A stretch of DNA of 29,970 nt from an uncultured Eubacterium sp. (GTDB taxonomy: Bacteria > Bacillota > Clostridia > Lachnospirales > CAG-274): NCBI GenBank assembly GCA_900545305.1, contig UQYD01000021.1, positions 1 through 29,970 on the forward strand, given 5' to 3'. The first letter of the stretch is position 1. Every line of letters begins with the position of its first letter. The notes under the pieces were generated by a model that saw only the letters and a list, made by a program, of their open reading frames with translations, was not told where the DNA came from and ran no database searches. Of this stretch, positions 1-6,781 are shown one piece after another. The position numbers and the translations under genes were made by a program.

Positions 1-2
1 GT

Positions 3-1025
3 ACAGAAACTGTAGTTGCCAATATTACAGTAAATGTTGGAACGGGTTTAGATGCAGATACTGCCCTTGACAATGCTTTAGATATTGGGTTTGATGGAGC
101 GAAGAAGGGAATAATAGCTTTTTGGTACGATAATCCACAGTATTTTTGGTATGATATTAATAAGGTAATATTTAATGCCAGTTATTATCCAAATTCATCA
201 TACAATAGTGAAAAGGGAACTTTTTTACTTATTATAAAAACAGGTGTTAATAGCAGTGGGGGTTATACAAGTTATTATCCTGACGGATATAATACACAAG
301 AAGAAGTTGAAACAGACTGGAACAAACTTGTACAGTGTAAAGATGAGCTTATAGCAAACATTGACAATACAGGCAGTGATTTTGAGAAAGTAAAGTATTT
401 CAATGATTGGCTTTGCGACAACAATACCTACAACAGTGAAACGCTTGTTACAAACTTAAGATATATGATTACAAGTGCAATGTTGTATGGTGCTATGGGT
501 GATACTTATAAGGAAAAATATCCTGTTTGTCAGGGCTATGCCTTTGCTTTAAAATATCTTTGCGACGAGGCAGATATACCTTGCACAGTTGTTACATCAT
601 CAACTCATATGTGGAATTTGGTGAAGTTAAATAATAATTGGTATGTTGTAGATACTACTTGGAATGATAACTACAAAGATGCCTATATAGCAGCAAATGT
701 AAAAGATAAAGCACTTACTTGCTATAACTGGCTTGCTATAGGTTCTGACAGAGCTACTGCTATTGACCAAAATTCATCTCATGTAGAGAGTATACAGTAT
801 GATTTTGATGCTATAGACCCAACAACAAATACCTTACTTGAGGATTTAGGTATGGTTTGTTATGCTGATGCTGATACAAATAGTGATTGTACTATTTCAA
901 GAGCAGATATAGCTGTGATTTTGAAAAATGCAAACGGCAAGTATAAAGTTACAAAAGATGTAAACGGTGATGGGGAAATTGATTTAAAAGATGGTATAAG
1001 TCTTTCTAAATTGTTATTGAAATAG
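3..1025 (+). CDS. Secreted transglutaminase-like protein with C-terminal type I dockerin (5' end outside window)
   Basis: The frame is open from base 3, so the gene starts left of the window; the first in-frame ATG at 465 is internal. A transglutaminase-core fold is visible: the Cys of PVCQGYA, the His of THMWN and the Asp of VVDTTWND form the usual Cys-His-Asp triad. The last about 55 residues carry two calcium-loop segments of the dockerin pattern D-x-N-x-D-x3-[SD]-x2-D, at 873-908 and 957-992. Known for these families: bacterial transglutaminase-like domains are often cysteine peptidases or peptide-modifying enzymes at the cell surface, and type I dockerins bind cohesins on scaffold or wall proteins. 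The substrate and the cohesin partner are not visible. The upstream part (residues from base 3 to about 460) is low-complexity, rich in Tyr and Asn, and I do not recognise it. A signal peptide would lie outside the window. Confidence 0.85.
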   Translation, partial: TETVVANITVNVGTGLDADTALDNALDIGFDGAKKGIIAFWYDNPQYFWYDINKVIFNASYYPNSSYNSEKGTFLLIIKTGVNSSGGYTSYYPDGYNTQEEVETDWNKLVQCKDELIANIDNTGSDFEKVKYFNDWLCDNNTYNSETLVTNLRYMITSAMLYGAMGDTYKEKYPVCQGYAFALKYLCDEADIPCTVVTSSTHMWNLVKLNNNWYVVDTTWNDNYKDAYIAANVKDKALTCYNWLAIGSDRATAIDQNSSHVESIQYDFDAIDPTTNTLLEDLGMVCYADADTNSDCTISRADIAVILKNANGKYKVTKDVNGDGEIDLKDGISLSKLLLK

Positions 1026-1042
1026 TGATTATAGAAATAAAA

Positions 1043-1072
1043 AAATAGGGTGCTGAAATCAGCACCCTATTT
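1043..1072. terminator. Bidirectional terminator between the dockerin protein gene and yhbY
   Basis: A perfect 14-bp inverted repeat (1043-1056 with 1059-1072) closes on a two-base centre. On the minus strand it is followed by an uninterrupted T run, from the A tract at 1036-1045, giving a strong intrinsic terminator for obgE-yhbY. On the plus strand the T tract is weaker (TTATATTAT). It lies 18 bases after one stop codon and 4 bases beyond the other, as expected for convergent genes. Confidence 0.85.
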
Positions 1073-1075
1073 ATA

Positions 1076-1363
1076 TTATCTAGGTAATTCTATAACAGGC
1101 TTTTTAGCAGGTCTATAAAGTACAAACTTTCTACCAATAACCTGAACAACTTCTGCTCTTGCTCTTTCGCCAACAGTGTTAGCAACATCTCTTACTTCTT
1201 CAAAGCAGTTATCAAGAACAGTAGCCTTTATTAATTCTCTTGCTTCTAAAACTTCATCAACACTGGCAACAACTTCTGGAGTTACGCCACCCTTGCCAAT
1301 CTGAACAACAGGGTCAAGTTTCTGTGCAAGTTTTCTTAAATATGCTCTTTGCTTACTTGTCAT
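1076..1363 (-). CDS. yhbY: YhbY/YqeI-family RNA-binding protein (CRM domain)
   Basis: At 95 residues this has the normal length of the family and consists of a single CRM domain. The conserved GKGG loop is at about residues 23-26, followed by the long helix pattern with ELIKATVLDNC. Known: YhbY proteins bind pre-50S ribosomal particles and assist large-subunit assembly in the cytoplasm. The start is supported by AAGGAG seven bases upstream. It lies 29 bases downstream of obgE on the same strand with no terminator or clear promoter between them, so the two are probably co-transcribed. The pairing is sensible because Obg also acts in 50S maturation. Transcription ends at the hairpin at 1043-1072. 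Confidence 0.93.
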   Translation of the reverse strand: MTSKQRAYLRKLAQKLDPVVQIGKGGVTPEVVASVDEVLEARELIKATVLDNCFEEVRDVANTVGERARAEVVQVIGRKFVLYRPAKKPVIELPR

Positions 1364-1392
1364 ATGTTCTCCTTATATAAATAACAATAAAA

Positions 1393-2670
1393 TTATTCAA
1401 AGAATTCAAATTCTAAGTCGTAAATTCTAACTGTATCGCCTTCGTTAATACCTTTTTCCTTAAGAGCATCAATAATACCCTTATCTCTAAGGTATCTCTG
1501 GAAGAATGCAAAGCCTTTTTCTGTGTCGATATTTGTATAACCAATCATCTTTTCTACACCAACACCTTCAACTACATAGTAGCCCTGAGATGGCTGAGAA
1601 ATAGTATAAGGCTCATTGCCAACATTTTCGTATTCGCTGTATTCGTCATAATCTTCTTCAAATACAATATCTTCTGGATAATTCTTGAGAATATCAGCAA
1701 CTGCAGCTAAAAGTTCATCAAGACCAGTGTTAGTAGCAGCTGAAATAGGGAATACTTTAATACCCATAGGTTCATACTTAGCCTTAATATTTTCAAAGTT
1801 TTCCTGAGCTTCAGGAATATCCATTTTGTTTACAGCTATAACAGAAGGGCGATTTGCAAGGTCTTCTTTATATTTTACAAGCTCATTCTGAATTTTTTCA
1901 TAATTTTCAATAGGGTCGCCTTCAAGACCGGAACCGTCTACAACGTGAATAAACACCTTAGTTCTTTCAACGTGACGAAGGAATTCATGACCTAAACCTA
2001 TACCTTCGCTGGCACCCTCAATAAGACCAGGAATATCTGCCATAACAAAGTCTTCGCCCCAACGACTTCTTACAACACCTAAATTAGGGCTAAGAGTTGT
2101 GAAGTGATAGTTTGCAATCTTTGGATTGGCATTTGTAACCATTGAAAGCAATGTAGACTTACCAACATTAGGGAAACCTATCAAACCAACGTCAGCTATA
2201 AGCTTTAACTCAAGTATTAAATCGTATTCCTTTGAAGTACGTCCTCTTTCTGCATATCTAGGAGCCTGTCTTGTAGGAGTTGCAAAGTGCTGATTACCTT
2301 TACCACCTTTGCCACCCTTAATGAGGACCTTCTTCTGACCGTTTTCAGTCATATCAGCCATAATTTTGTTGGAATTAGCTTCTCTGATTATAGTACCAAC
2401 CGGAACTTTAATTATAACGTCTTCGCCGTCTGCACCAAAGCAGTTTCTCTTTCCACCGTCCTGACCAGGCTGTGCTTTGAACATTCTCTTGTATCTGAAA
2501 TCCAAAAGTGTGTTCATACCTTCGTCAGCTATGAAAATAATGTCACCGCCTTTACCACCGTCGCCACCATCTGGGCCACCGTTAGTAACATACTTTGCTC
2601 TGAAGAAACTTACTGCACCATTACCACCGTTTCCACCTTTAACGTGTATTCTGACTTTATCGACAAACAT
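1393..2670 (-). CDS. obgE: Obg-family GTPase (ObgE/CgtA)
   Basis: A 425-residue Obg protein in the usual three parts. The glycine-rich OBG fold spans about residues 1-158. The G domain has G1 GFPNVGKS (165-172), switch threonines at 191-192, G3 DIPG (212-215), G4 NKMD (281-284) and G5 SAA (310-312). The Firmicutes-type OCT C-terminal domain spans about 355-425, joined by an acidic stretch rich in Asp, Glu and Tyr. Known: an essential GTPase for late 50S ribosome maturation that also links growth to stress signals. The start has AAGGAAG eight bases upstream. It follows rpmA on the same strand, the same order as in Bacillus, but a terminator (2732-2766) lies between them, so obgE-yhbY probably has its own promoter. 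Confidence 0.97.
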   Translation of the reverse strand: MFVDKVRIHVKGGNGGNGAVSFFRAKYVTNGGPDGGDGGKGGDIIFIADEGMNTLLDFRYKRMFKAQPGQDGGKRNCFGADGEDVIIKVPVGTIIREANSNKIMADMTENGQKKVLIKGGKGGKGNQHFATPTRQAPRYAERGRTSKEYDLILELKLIADVGLIGFPNVGKSTLLSMVTNANPKIANYHFTTLSPNLGVVRSRWGEDFVMADIPGLIEGASEGIGLGHEFLRHVERTKVFIHVVDGSGLEGDPIENYEKIQNELVKYKEDLANRPSVIAVNKMDIPEAQENFENIKAKYEPMGIKVFPISAATNTGLDELLAAVADILKNYPEDIVFEEDYDEYSEYENVGNEPYTISQPSQGYYVVEGVGVEKMIGYTNIDTEKGFAFFQRYLRDKGIIDALKEKGINEGDTVRIYDLEFEFFE

Positions 2671-2691
2671 TTTATCACTTCCTTACCTATA

Positions 2692-2697
2692 TATTAT
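2692..2697 (-). promoter_or_regulatory. Possible -10 element for obgE-yhbY
   Basis: A perfect TATAAT on the minus strand, 22 bases before the obgE start and downstream of the rpmA terminator. No convincing -35 hexamer sits at 16-18 bases and the flanks are very AT-rich, so this is a weak call that rests mainly on the need for a promoter after the terminator. Confidence 0.3.
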
Positions 2698-2731
2698 ATA
2701 CAATAACTACAAAAAACTTACTATACAAAAA

Positions 2732-2766
2732 AACTGACCCAAAACAAATACAATTTCAGGTCAGTT
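2732..2766 (-). terminator. Terminator of the rplU-prp-rpmA operon
   Basis: On the minus strand an 8-bp stem (AACTGACC with GGTCAGTT) and a 19-base loop are followed directly by a T-rich run. It begins 10 bases past the rpmA stop. The stem is moderate, so some read-through into obgE is possible. Confidence 0.75.
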
Positions 2767-2776
2767 AATCTCTAAA

Positions 2777-3064
2777 TTATTCAGCAACAACAGGGTATAC
2801 AGATACCTGCTTCTTGCTCTTACCTAATCTCTCGAACTTTACTTTACCGTCAACGAGAGCAAAGAGTGTATCATTGCCACCTCTACCAACATTTACGCCT
2901 GGGTGAATCTTAGTACCTCTCTGAGTATAAAGGATGTTGCCAGCTAAAACGTGCTGACCGTCAGCTCTCTTAGCACCTAATCTCTTAGATTCAGAGTCAC
3001 GACCGTTCTTTGTAGAACCCATACCTTTTTTATGAGCAAATAACTGAAGGTTAATACATAACAT
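2777..3064 (-). CDS. rpmA: 50S ribosomal protein L27 with cleavable N-terminal extension
   Basis: L27 is recognised by the AHKKGMGSTKNGRDS start of the mature protein and the family core. It sits at the peptidyl-transferase centre of the 50S subunit. As in other Firmicutes it carries a short N-terminal extension ending in NLQLF before AHKKG. Known in Staphylococcus and Bacillus: the protease Prp must remove this extension after the Phe, and prp is the adjacent upstream gene. The start is set by AGGAGG at 3073-3078, eight bases before the ATG at 3064. An in-frame GTG at 3073 overlaps that ribosome binding site and is rejected. The resulting protein has 95 residues. Confidence 0.96.
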   Translation of the reverse strand: MLCINLQLFAHKKGMGSTKNGRDSESKRLGAKRADGQHVLAGNILYTQRGTKIHPGVNVGRGGNDTLFALVDGKVKFERLGKSKKQVSVYPVVAE

Positions 3065-3076
3065 AATTTGCACCTC

Positions 3077-3376
3077 CTAATTGAATACTACAATTTCTTT
3101 TTTGTAACTGATTTCAATAGATTTCAAACCTAAAATAAGACTATCAAGAAGAAGCTGAGCTTTTCCTAATTCATCAAATTCGGTAACCTTTATCGTCATA
3201 TCGCCACCATCAGGAGCAATATCAACAGTAAAACCTGCATCTGTAAATTCTTCAATACTGTTAGCACAGTTAAGCATTAGTATTGACACAGCAGAGCAGA
3301 CTATAGGGTCACCATGATTTAAAACCCTAACACCAACGGGACTATCTTGTTCTTTTAAAACAGTAGCTTCAATCAT
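3077..3376 (-). CDS. prp: Ribosomal-processing cysteine protease Prp (YsxB-like), unusual active-site region
   Basis: Identified by position between rplU and rpmA and by the IVCSAVSILMLNCANSIEE segment, which matches the family's IVCAAVS helix with the catalytic Cys (here Cys27). Known role: it cleaves the N-terminal extension of L27, essential for 50S function in Firmicutes. At 99 residues it is slightly short. In the familiar members the catalytic His lies in a GHA motif about 12 residues before the Cys. Here that stretch is only LNHGDPIVC, so a loop of about seven residues appears to be deleted. His21 may align with the second, non-catalytic His of Bacillus YsxB rather than with the GHA His. 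It ends 12 bases before the rpmA start, and its stop overlaps the rpmA ribosome binding site. It starts one base after the rplU stop. Confidence 0.85.
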   Translation of the reverse strand: MIEATVLKEQDSPVGVRVLNHGDPIVCSAVSILMLNCANSIEEFTDAGFTVDIAPDGGDMTIKVTEFDELGKAQLLLDSLILGLKSIEISYKKEIVVFN

Positions 3377-3377
3377 A

Positions 3378-3689
3378 TTAGCCGTTGATTTTTTCTATCT
3401 TTAACTTTGTGAAAGGCTGTCTGTGGCCATTCTTCTTGTGGAAAGTCTTCTTAGGCTTGTACTTGTAAACGATAACCTTCTTAGCCTTACCGTCACCAAT
3501 AACAGAAGCTACAACGCTAGCACCTGCAACAACAGGAGTACCTACTGTAAGCTTTTCACCGTTATTTACAGCTAAAACATTTTCAAAAGTATATTCTGAG
3601 CCAGCTTCAACACCTAACTTTTCAACAGTGATGATGTCACCTTCAGATACCTTGTACTGCTTACCACCAGTTTCAATAATTGCGTACAT
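3378..3689 (-). CDS. rplU: 50S ribosomal protein L21
   Basis: A 103-residue L21, normal length. It begins with MYAIIETGGKQYKVSEGD, the family N-terminus, and ends with the basic KKTFHKKNGHRQPFTKLKI segment that binds 23S rRNA. It is the first gene of the rplU-prp-rpmA operon. The start has AGGAGGTG ten bases upstream. A strong promoter (3778-3806) and a structured leader of about 80 bases precede it, fitting the autoregulated L21 leader seen in Firmicutes. Confidence 0.97.
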   Translation of the reverse strand: MYAIIETGGKQYKVSEGDIITVEKLGVEAGSEYTFENVLAVNNGEKLTVGTPVVAGASVVASVIGDGKAKKVIVYKYKPKKTFHKKNGHRQPFTKLKIEKING

Positions 3690-3771
3690 TCTTCGTACAC
3701 CTCCTTAAACCAGAACTCGCCGAATTTGGTGTGGCACAAAGCCAACTTCAACCTTTTCGTGCGGCTAAACA
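3690..3771 (-). promoter_or_regulatory. Likely L21 leader (ribosomal-protein autoregulatory element)
   Basis: About 80 transcribed bases between the predicted start of transcription and rplU can fold into at least two hairpins. One pairs GCAC with GTGC around a loop. The next pairs ACCA-AATTC with GAGTT-TGGT with one bulged C, just before the ribosome binding site. Known: Firmicutes rplU-rpmA operons carry an L21 leader RNA in this position. I have assigned it by position and foldability, not by a covariance model. Confidence 0.55.
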
Positions 3772-3777
3772 TGTTGT

Positions 3778-3806
3778 AGTATAACACAGCATAGCCCTCT
3801 TGTCAA
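3778..3806 (-). promoter_or_regulatory. Sigma-A promoter of rplU-prp-rpmA
   Basis: On the minus strand TTGACA (3801-3806), a 17-base spacer and TATACT (3778-3783). Near-consensus, 89 bases upstream of rplU. Confidence 0.88.
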
Positions 3807-3830
3807 CAAAAATATACACCAAATTTTCAA

Positions 3831-4229
3831 TTATTTTCTTAAGTTTTTTGTATTTAACCACAGCTTATAAGTTTTCAGTTCTTCTCTTATGGCGTGGAGG
3901 GCAAAAGTGATTACGGCAATATTGTCAATATCCTTTAAAAACGGTATTTTGTCTGTTATTTTGTTAATTGGAGAAATAATGTACAAAAGGGCAGAAATAG
4001 CAATAACTATTGTACTTTTGTTTAAGTATTCGTAATCATTTTTAACATAATCTGTAATCATCATCCCCATAAGTTCAATGTCTTTTTTATATTTTTTAGC
4101 CCAAGGAGTTGATGCCGTAGCTTTTATTCCTTTAGATACAACGTTTAATACTTTTTCCTTTTTGTCCATTATAGACTGTGCCTCGTGAAATTTATTAGAT
4201 AAAATAGAACGAATATTATTTACTTCCAT
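3831..4229 (-). CDS. DUF1232 (YkvA-like) small membrane-associated protein
   Basis: 132 residues. The first half is a charged, mostly helical region. Residues from about 72 on form a hydrophobic hairpin-like stretch beginning IVIAISALLYIISPINKI and containing the short DUF1232 pattern YIISP..KI.DKIPFLKDIDN. Known: DUF1232/YkvA proteins are widespread and uncharacterised, and are predicted to associate with the membrane. I chose the ATG at 4229 because AGGAAG lies seven bases upstream; the longer frame would need a TTG at 4250 with no ribosome binding site. It lies 93 bases downstream of the PEGA protein gene, after a terminator hairpin, so its own transcription signal is uncertain. Confidence 0.75.
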   Translation of the reverse strand: MEVNNIRSILSNKFHEAQSIMDKKEKVLNVVSKGIKATASTPWAKKYKKDIELMGMMITDYVKNDYEYLNKSTIVIAISALLYIISPINKITDKIPFLKDIDNIAVITFALHAIREELKTYKLWLNTKNLRK

Positions 4230-4274
4230 TGAGAAACTTCCTTTCACCAATAAGTATTTTTCTTGTAAAAATAA

Positions 4275-4305
4275 ATTATACCTGTCCGTAGAGAACAGGC
4301 ATAAT
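4275..4305 (-). terminator. Terminator after the PEGA-repeat protein gene
   Basis: On the minus strand ATTAT-CCTGT pairs with ACAGG-ATAAT (one mismatch, 9-base loop), followed by TTTATTTTT. It lies 17 bases past the stop of the PEGA protein. Confidence 0.7.
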
Positions 4306-4322
4306 ATTTATCATTATTATTT

Positions 4323-5645
4323 TTATTCAGCAGGTGTAAGCTGGAAAGTAAGGTTGATAACCTGACCATCAGCTGAAACATTAATCTGCTTTTTATCTGA
4401 ATTATATCCATCAGCTTTACATTCAACAACGTAAGAACCTAAGGCAACAGACCTTGAAACACTACCTGTACCGGCATAACTGCCGTCAATGTAAATTTCA
4501 GCACTACTTGGAACAGAATTTAAGTTTAATGTTCCACCTGTTTCGCTTTTCTTCATCTTAATGTTTAAAGTATTTGTATCGCTGTCAATAGTAACAGATG
4601 ATGTAAAGTCTTTGTATCCGTCCTTTGTAGCCTTAACAGTATAAGTACCATATTCCAAAAGAGGAGATTCTCCAGCGTTCTGTTCCTTATCATTAAGGTA
4701 GAGTTTGTAACCGTCTACATTTGAAGTGATATTTAAAACACCGGTTTTAACCTGTATTTTTGAAAGGTCAATAACTGTAGGGTTGTCAGGTATTACATTT
4801 ACCTGTTTTGTAATATCCATTGTATTAGAACCGGTAACCTTTACATTATAAGTACCTTCTGTAAGAAGAACTCTTGAATCTGACTTCATTGAATACTGCT
4901 TATCATTAATGTAAACCTTAGCATTTGAAATAGAGTCCATATTCTGGAACTGAATTTCACCATGGCTCTTTAAAATTTCAATAGAGTAAGCTCTGTTGAT
5001 TTTACCGTTGTCATAACCCTTAATCTTTACATAGTCTAAAGGACTGATGTTTTCAAGAGTTTTTGGCTGGTTCTTATAGCTAACAGAAGTTAAACCTTCT
5101 ACATATTTATATGACTTTTCAGCATTATCCTTTGAAGAAGTGTCAGAGAACTTAACAAGTTTAGCTGAAGTATTAATAGAAACACCAATATCTTCAACAG
5201 TCCAAGCCTTTTGACAATTCTTGATTTCAGTAATGTTTTCGTCTTTGTCAAATTTATAAGTGTAAATATCACCTACAGCAACTGTATCCATAGTTACGTC
5301 CTTAGGGAATATAGTCTTGTCAGTAACATTTACAGTAGAGTTTGTATCGTTTTTAAGGTTGTAGAAAGAAATAGTGCTTGCTTCCTTATCAATAGCCTTA
5401 ACTACTGCATCAATATCAGAACCAATAAGGTTTGCCTGAGCCTGTTTTAAAACACCGTTAGCAGAAAAACGTTCTTCTGTAGGTTCAGATGTTTCATCGC
5501 TCATCATATATGTGTATGCCATACAAAAACTAGCTACACCTATAAAGAAACCGACAATAATAACAATGACCATCATCATCGGTATTACTTTTTTTTCTTT
5601 TTGTTTTTTAGCTGTCAAATCGCTATTTGTGTTATTTGTAACCAT
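4323..5645 (-). CDS. Membrane-anchored PEGA-repeat protein
   Basis: 440 residues. After a short Lys-rich cytoplasmic tail comes one membrane segment (about residues 20-45, MMMVIVIIVGFFIGVASF), so the bulk should face outside. Residues about 60-225 are an Asp/Asn-rich region I do not recognise. Three consecutive PEGA-like repeats follow at about 228-290, 298-365 and 370-437, each with the pattern of a beta strand, YI/LNDK or YIDG, a G-[ST]-Y-x-V core and KxDGY. Known: PEGA domains are small extracytoplasmic beta modules of surface proteins with no fixed function. GAGGTG lies nine bases before the start and a good promoter lies at 5684-5712. Genes on both sides give no functional hint. Confidence 0.82.
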   Translation of the reverse strand: MVTNNTNSDLTAKKQKEKKVIPMMMVIVIIVGFFIGVASFCMAYTYMMSDETSEPTEERFSANGVLKQAQANLIGSDIDAVVKAIDKEASTISFYNLKNDTNSTVNVTDKTIFPKDVTMDTVAVGDIYTYKFDKDENITEIKNCQKAWTVEDIGVSINTSAKLVKFSDTSSKDNAEKSYKYVEGLTSVSYKNQPKTLENISPLDYVKIKGYDNGKINRAYSIEILKSHGEIQFQNMDSISNAKVYINDKQYSMKSDSRVLLTEGTYNVKVTGSNTMDITKQVNVIPDNPTVIDLSKIQVKTGVLNITSNVDGYKLYLNDKEQNAGESPLLEYGTYTVKATKDGYKDFTSSVTIDSDTNTLNIKMKKSETGGTLNLNSVPSSAEIYIDGSYAGTGSVSRSVALGSYVVECKADGYNSDKKQINVSADGQVINLTFQLTPAE

Positions 5646-5683
5646 TAAGTAAACACCTCATAATTTTTTACTACTTAACATAT

Positions 5684-5712
5684 ATTTTATCGTTAATTCT
5701 ATTAAATAGCAA
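5684..5712 (-). promoter_or_regulatory. Promoter of the PEGA protein gene
   Basis: On the minus strand TTGCTA (5707-5712), 17 bases, TAAAAT (5684-5689), about 40 bases upstream of the start codon. Good spacing, two imperfect hexamers. Confidence 0.6.
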
Positions 5713-5821
5713 GTATTTTTTTATAACTTAAAATACAAATACAAAATTATTGGGTAATATGCACAAAAAATGTTATTTTTATAACAAAGTTTTAAAAATC
5801 ACTTTTATTTTTACTTGGAAT

Positions 5822-5836
5822 GTTGTATAATACAAC
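5822..5836 (+). promoter_or_regulatory. nfnAB promoter -10 inside a palindrome (possible operator)
   Basis: TATAAT at 5826-5831 is the best -10 for nfnAB, with a poor -35 about 17 bases upstream. The hexamer sits inside GTTGTA-TAA-TACAAC, an inverted repeat with perfect 6-base arms. A repressor bound here would block the promoter. The regulator is unknown, and the match to the Rex or other redox-regulator consensus is not good. Confidence 0.45.
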
Positions 5837-5850
5837 TTAAAATCATTAAG

Positions 5851-5868
5851 ACAGGGGACAACCCCTGT
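5851..5868 (+). promoter_or_regulatory. GC-rich leader hairpin before nfnA
   Basis: ACAGGGG (5851-5857) pairs with CCCCTGT (5862-5868) around a 4-base loop, extendable by two weaker pairs, followed by TTATTTC. It lies in the predicted 5' untranslated region, 11 bases before AGGAGG. It may be a weak attenuator or an mRNA-stabilising stem. It is the only GC-rich patch in an AT-rich leader. Confidence 0.5.
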
Positions 5869-5890
5869 TTATTTCTGAGGAGGATTAGGA

Positions 5891-6781
5891 ATGAATAAGA
5901 TTGTCAAAAAGAAAATGTTGACAGAAACAATCTTTTTAATGGAAATTGAAGCCCCTAGAGTTGCTAAGTCAGCTTTACCAGGTCAGTTCATTATCATTAA
6001 GAATACAGAAAAGGGCGAAAGAGTTCCCCTTACAATCGCTGATTACGATGCTGAAAAGGGTACAGTTACTATTGTTACTCAGGCTATCGGTAAATCAACT
6101 ATGGAACTTATGAGCTACAACGAAGGCGACTATGTCTGTGATTTCGTAGGCCCTCTTGGTATGCCTAGTGAATTCTGCTCTATGCCAGAAGAAGAACTTA
6201 AGGAACAGAAGATTATTTTCGTAGCCGGTGGTGTTGGTGCTGCTCCTATTTACCCACAGGTTAAGTGGTTAAATGCTCACGGCATTAAGGCTGACGTTAT
6301 TATCGGTGCAAGAGATAAGAGTCTTATCATTCTTGAAGAAGAAATGAAGGCTGTTGCTGAAAATGTATACATAGCTACTGATAACGGTTCTTACGGTTTT
6401 GCCGGTAGAGCTACTGACCTTTTACAGAAACTTGTAAAAGAAGACGGTAAGGTATACAACAAGGCTGTTATTATCGGACCTATGATTATGATGAAGTTTA
6501 CAACAATGACTACTAAGGAACTTGGTATTCCTACAATCGTAAGTCTTAACCCTATTATGGTTGACGGTACTGGTATGTGTGGTGCCTGTCGTGTTACTGT
6601 AGGCGATGAAGTTAAGTTCGCCTGTGTAGATGGTCCGGAATTTGATGGTTTCAAAGTTAACTTTGATGAAGCTATGAGAAGACAGACTATTTACAAGACA
6701 GCTGAAGGTAAAGCTAAGTTAGAATTTGAAGAAGGTGCAACTCACAAAAACGGCGGTTGTGGCTGCGGAGGTGACAAGTAA
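5891..6781 (+). CDS. nfnA: NADH-dependent ferredoxin:NADP+ oxidoreductase, subunit alpha (NfnA)
   Basis: 296 residues, of the ferredoxin-NADP reductase/dihydroorotate dehydrogenase electron-transfer family. An FAD-binding beta-barrel domain comes first, then an NAD-binding domain starting with VAGGVGAAPIYPQ. The [2Fe-2S] site is GMCGACRV with Cys230, Cys233 and Cys245, and Asp225 is placed as the unusual Asp ligand known from Thermotoga NfnA. The C-terminus is Cys-rich (GGCGCGGDK). Known: with NfnB it bifurcates electrons between NADH, reduced ferredoxin and NADP+ in anaerobes. Its stop overlaps the nfnB ATG (TAATG), so the two are translationally coupled. The start has GAGGAGG nine bases upstream. 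The assignment as Nfn, rather than a sulfide dehydrogenase annotation, rests on the paired NfnB. Confidence 0.93.
   Translation: MNKIVKKKMLTETIFLMEIEAPRVAKSALPGQFIIIKNTEKGERVPLTIADYDAEKGTVTIVTQAIGKSTMELMSYNEGDYVCDFVGPLGMPSEFCSMPEEELKEQKIIFVAGGVGAAPIYPQVKWLNAHGIKADVIIGARDKSLIILEEEMKAVAENVYIATDNGSYGFAGRATDLLQKLVKEDGKVYNKAVIIGPMIMMKFTTMTTKELGIPTIVSLNPIMVDGTGMCGACRVTVGDEVKFACVDGPEFDGFKVNFDEAMRRQTIYKTAEGKAKLEFEEGATHKNGGCGCGGDK

Noticed and set aside
2287..2737. Open frames on the plus strand within obgE
   Set aside because: They are antisense shadows of the glycine-rich OBG domain, without ribosome binding sites, and the minus-strand protein is unmistakable.
3062..3073. GTG at 3073 as the rpmA start
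   Set aside because: The GTG overlaps the AGGAGG sequence; the ATG at 3064 has ideal spacing and gives the usual extension.
4244..4429. A 61-residue minus-strand frame overlapping the end of the PEGA protein gene
   Set aside because: It overlaps the PEGA gene in another frame, runs through the terminator hairpin and has no ribosome binding site.
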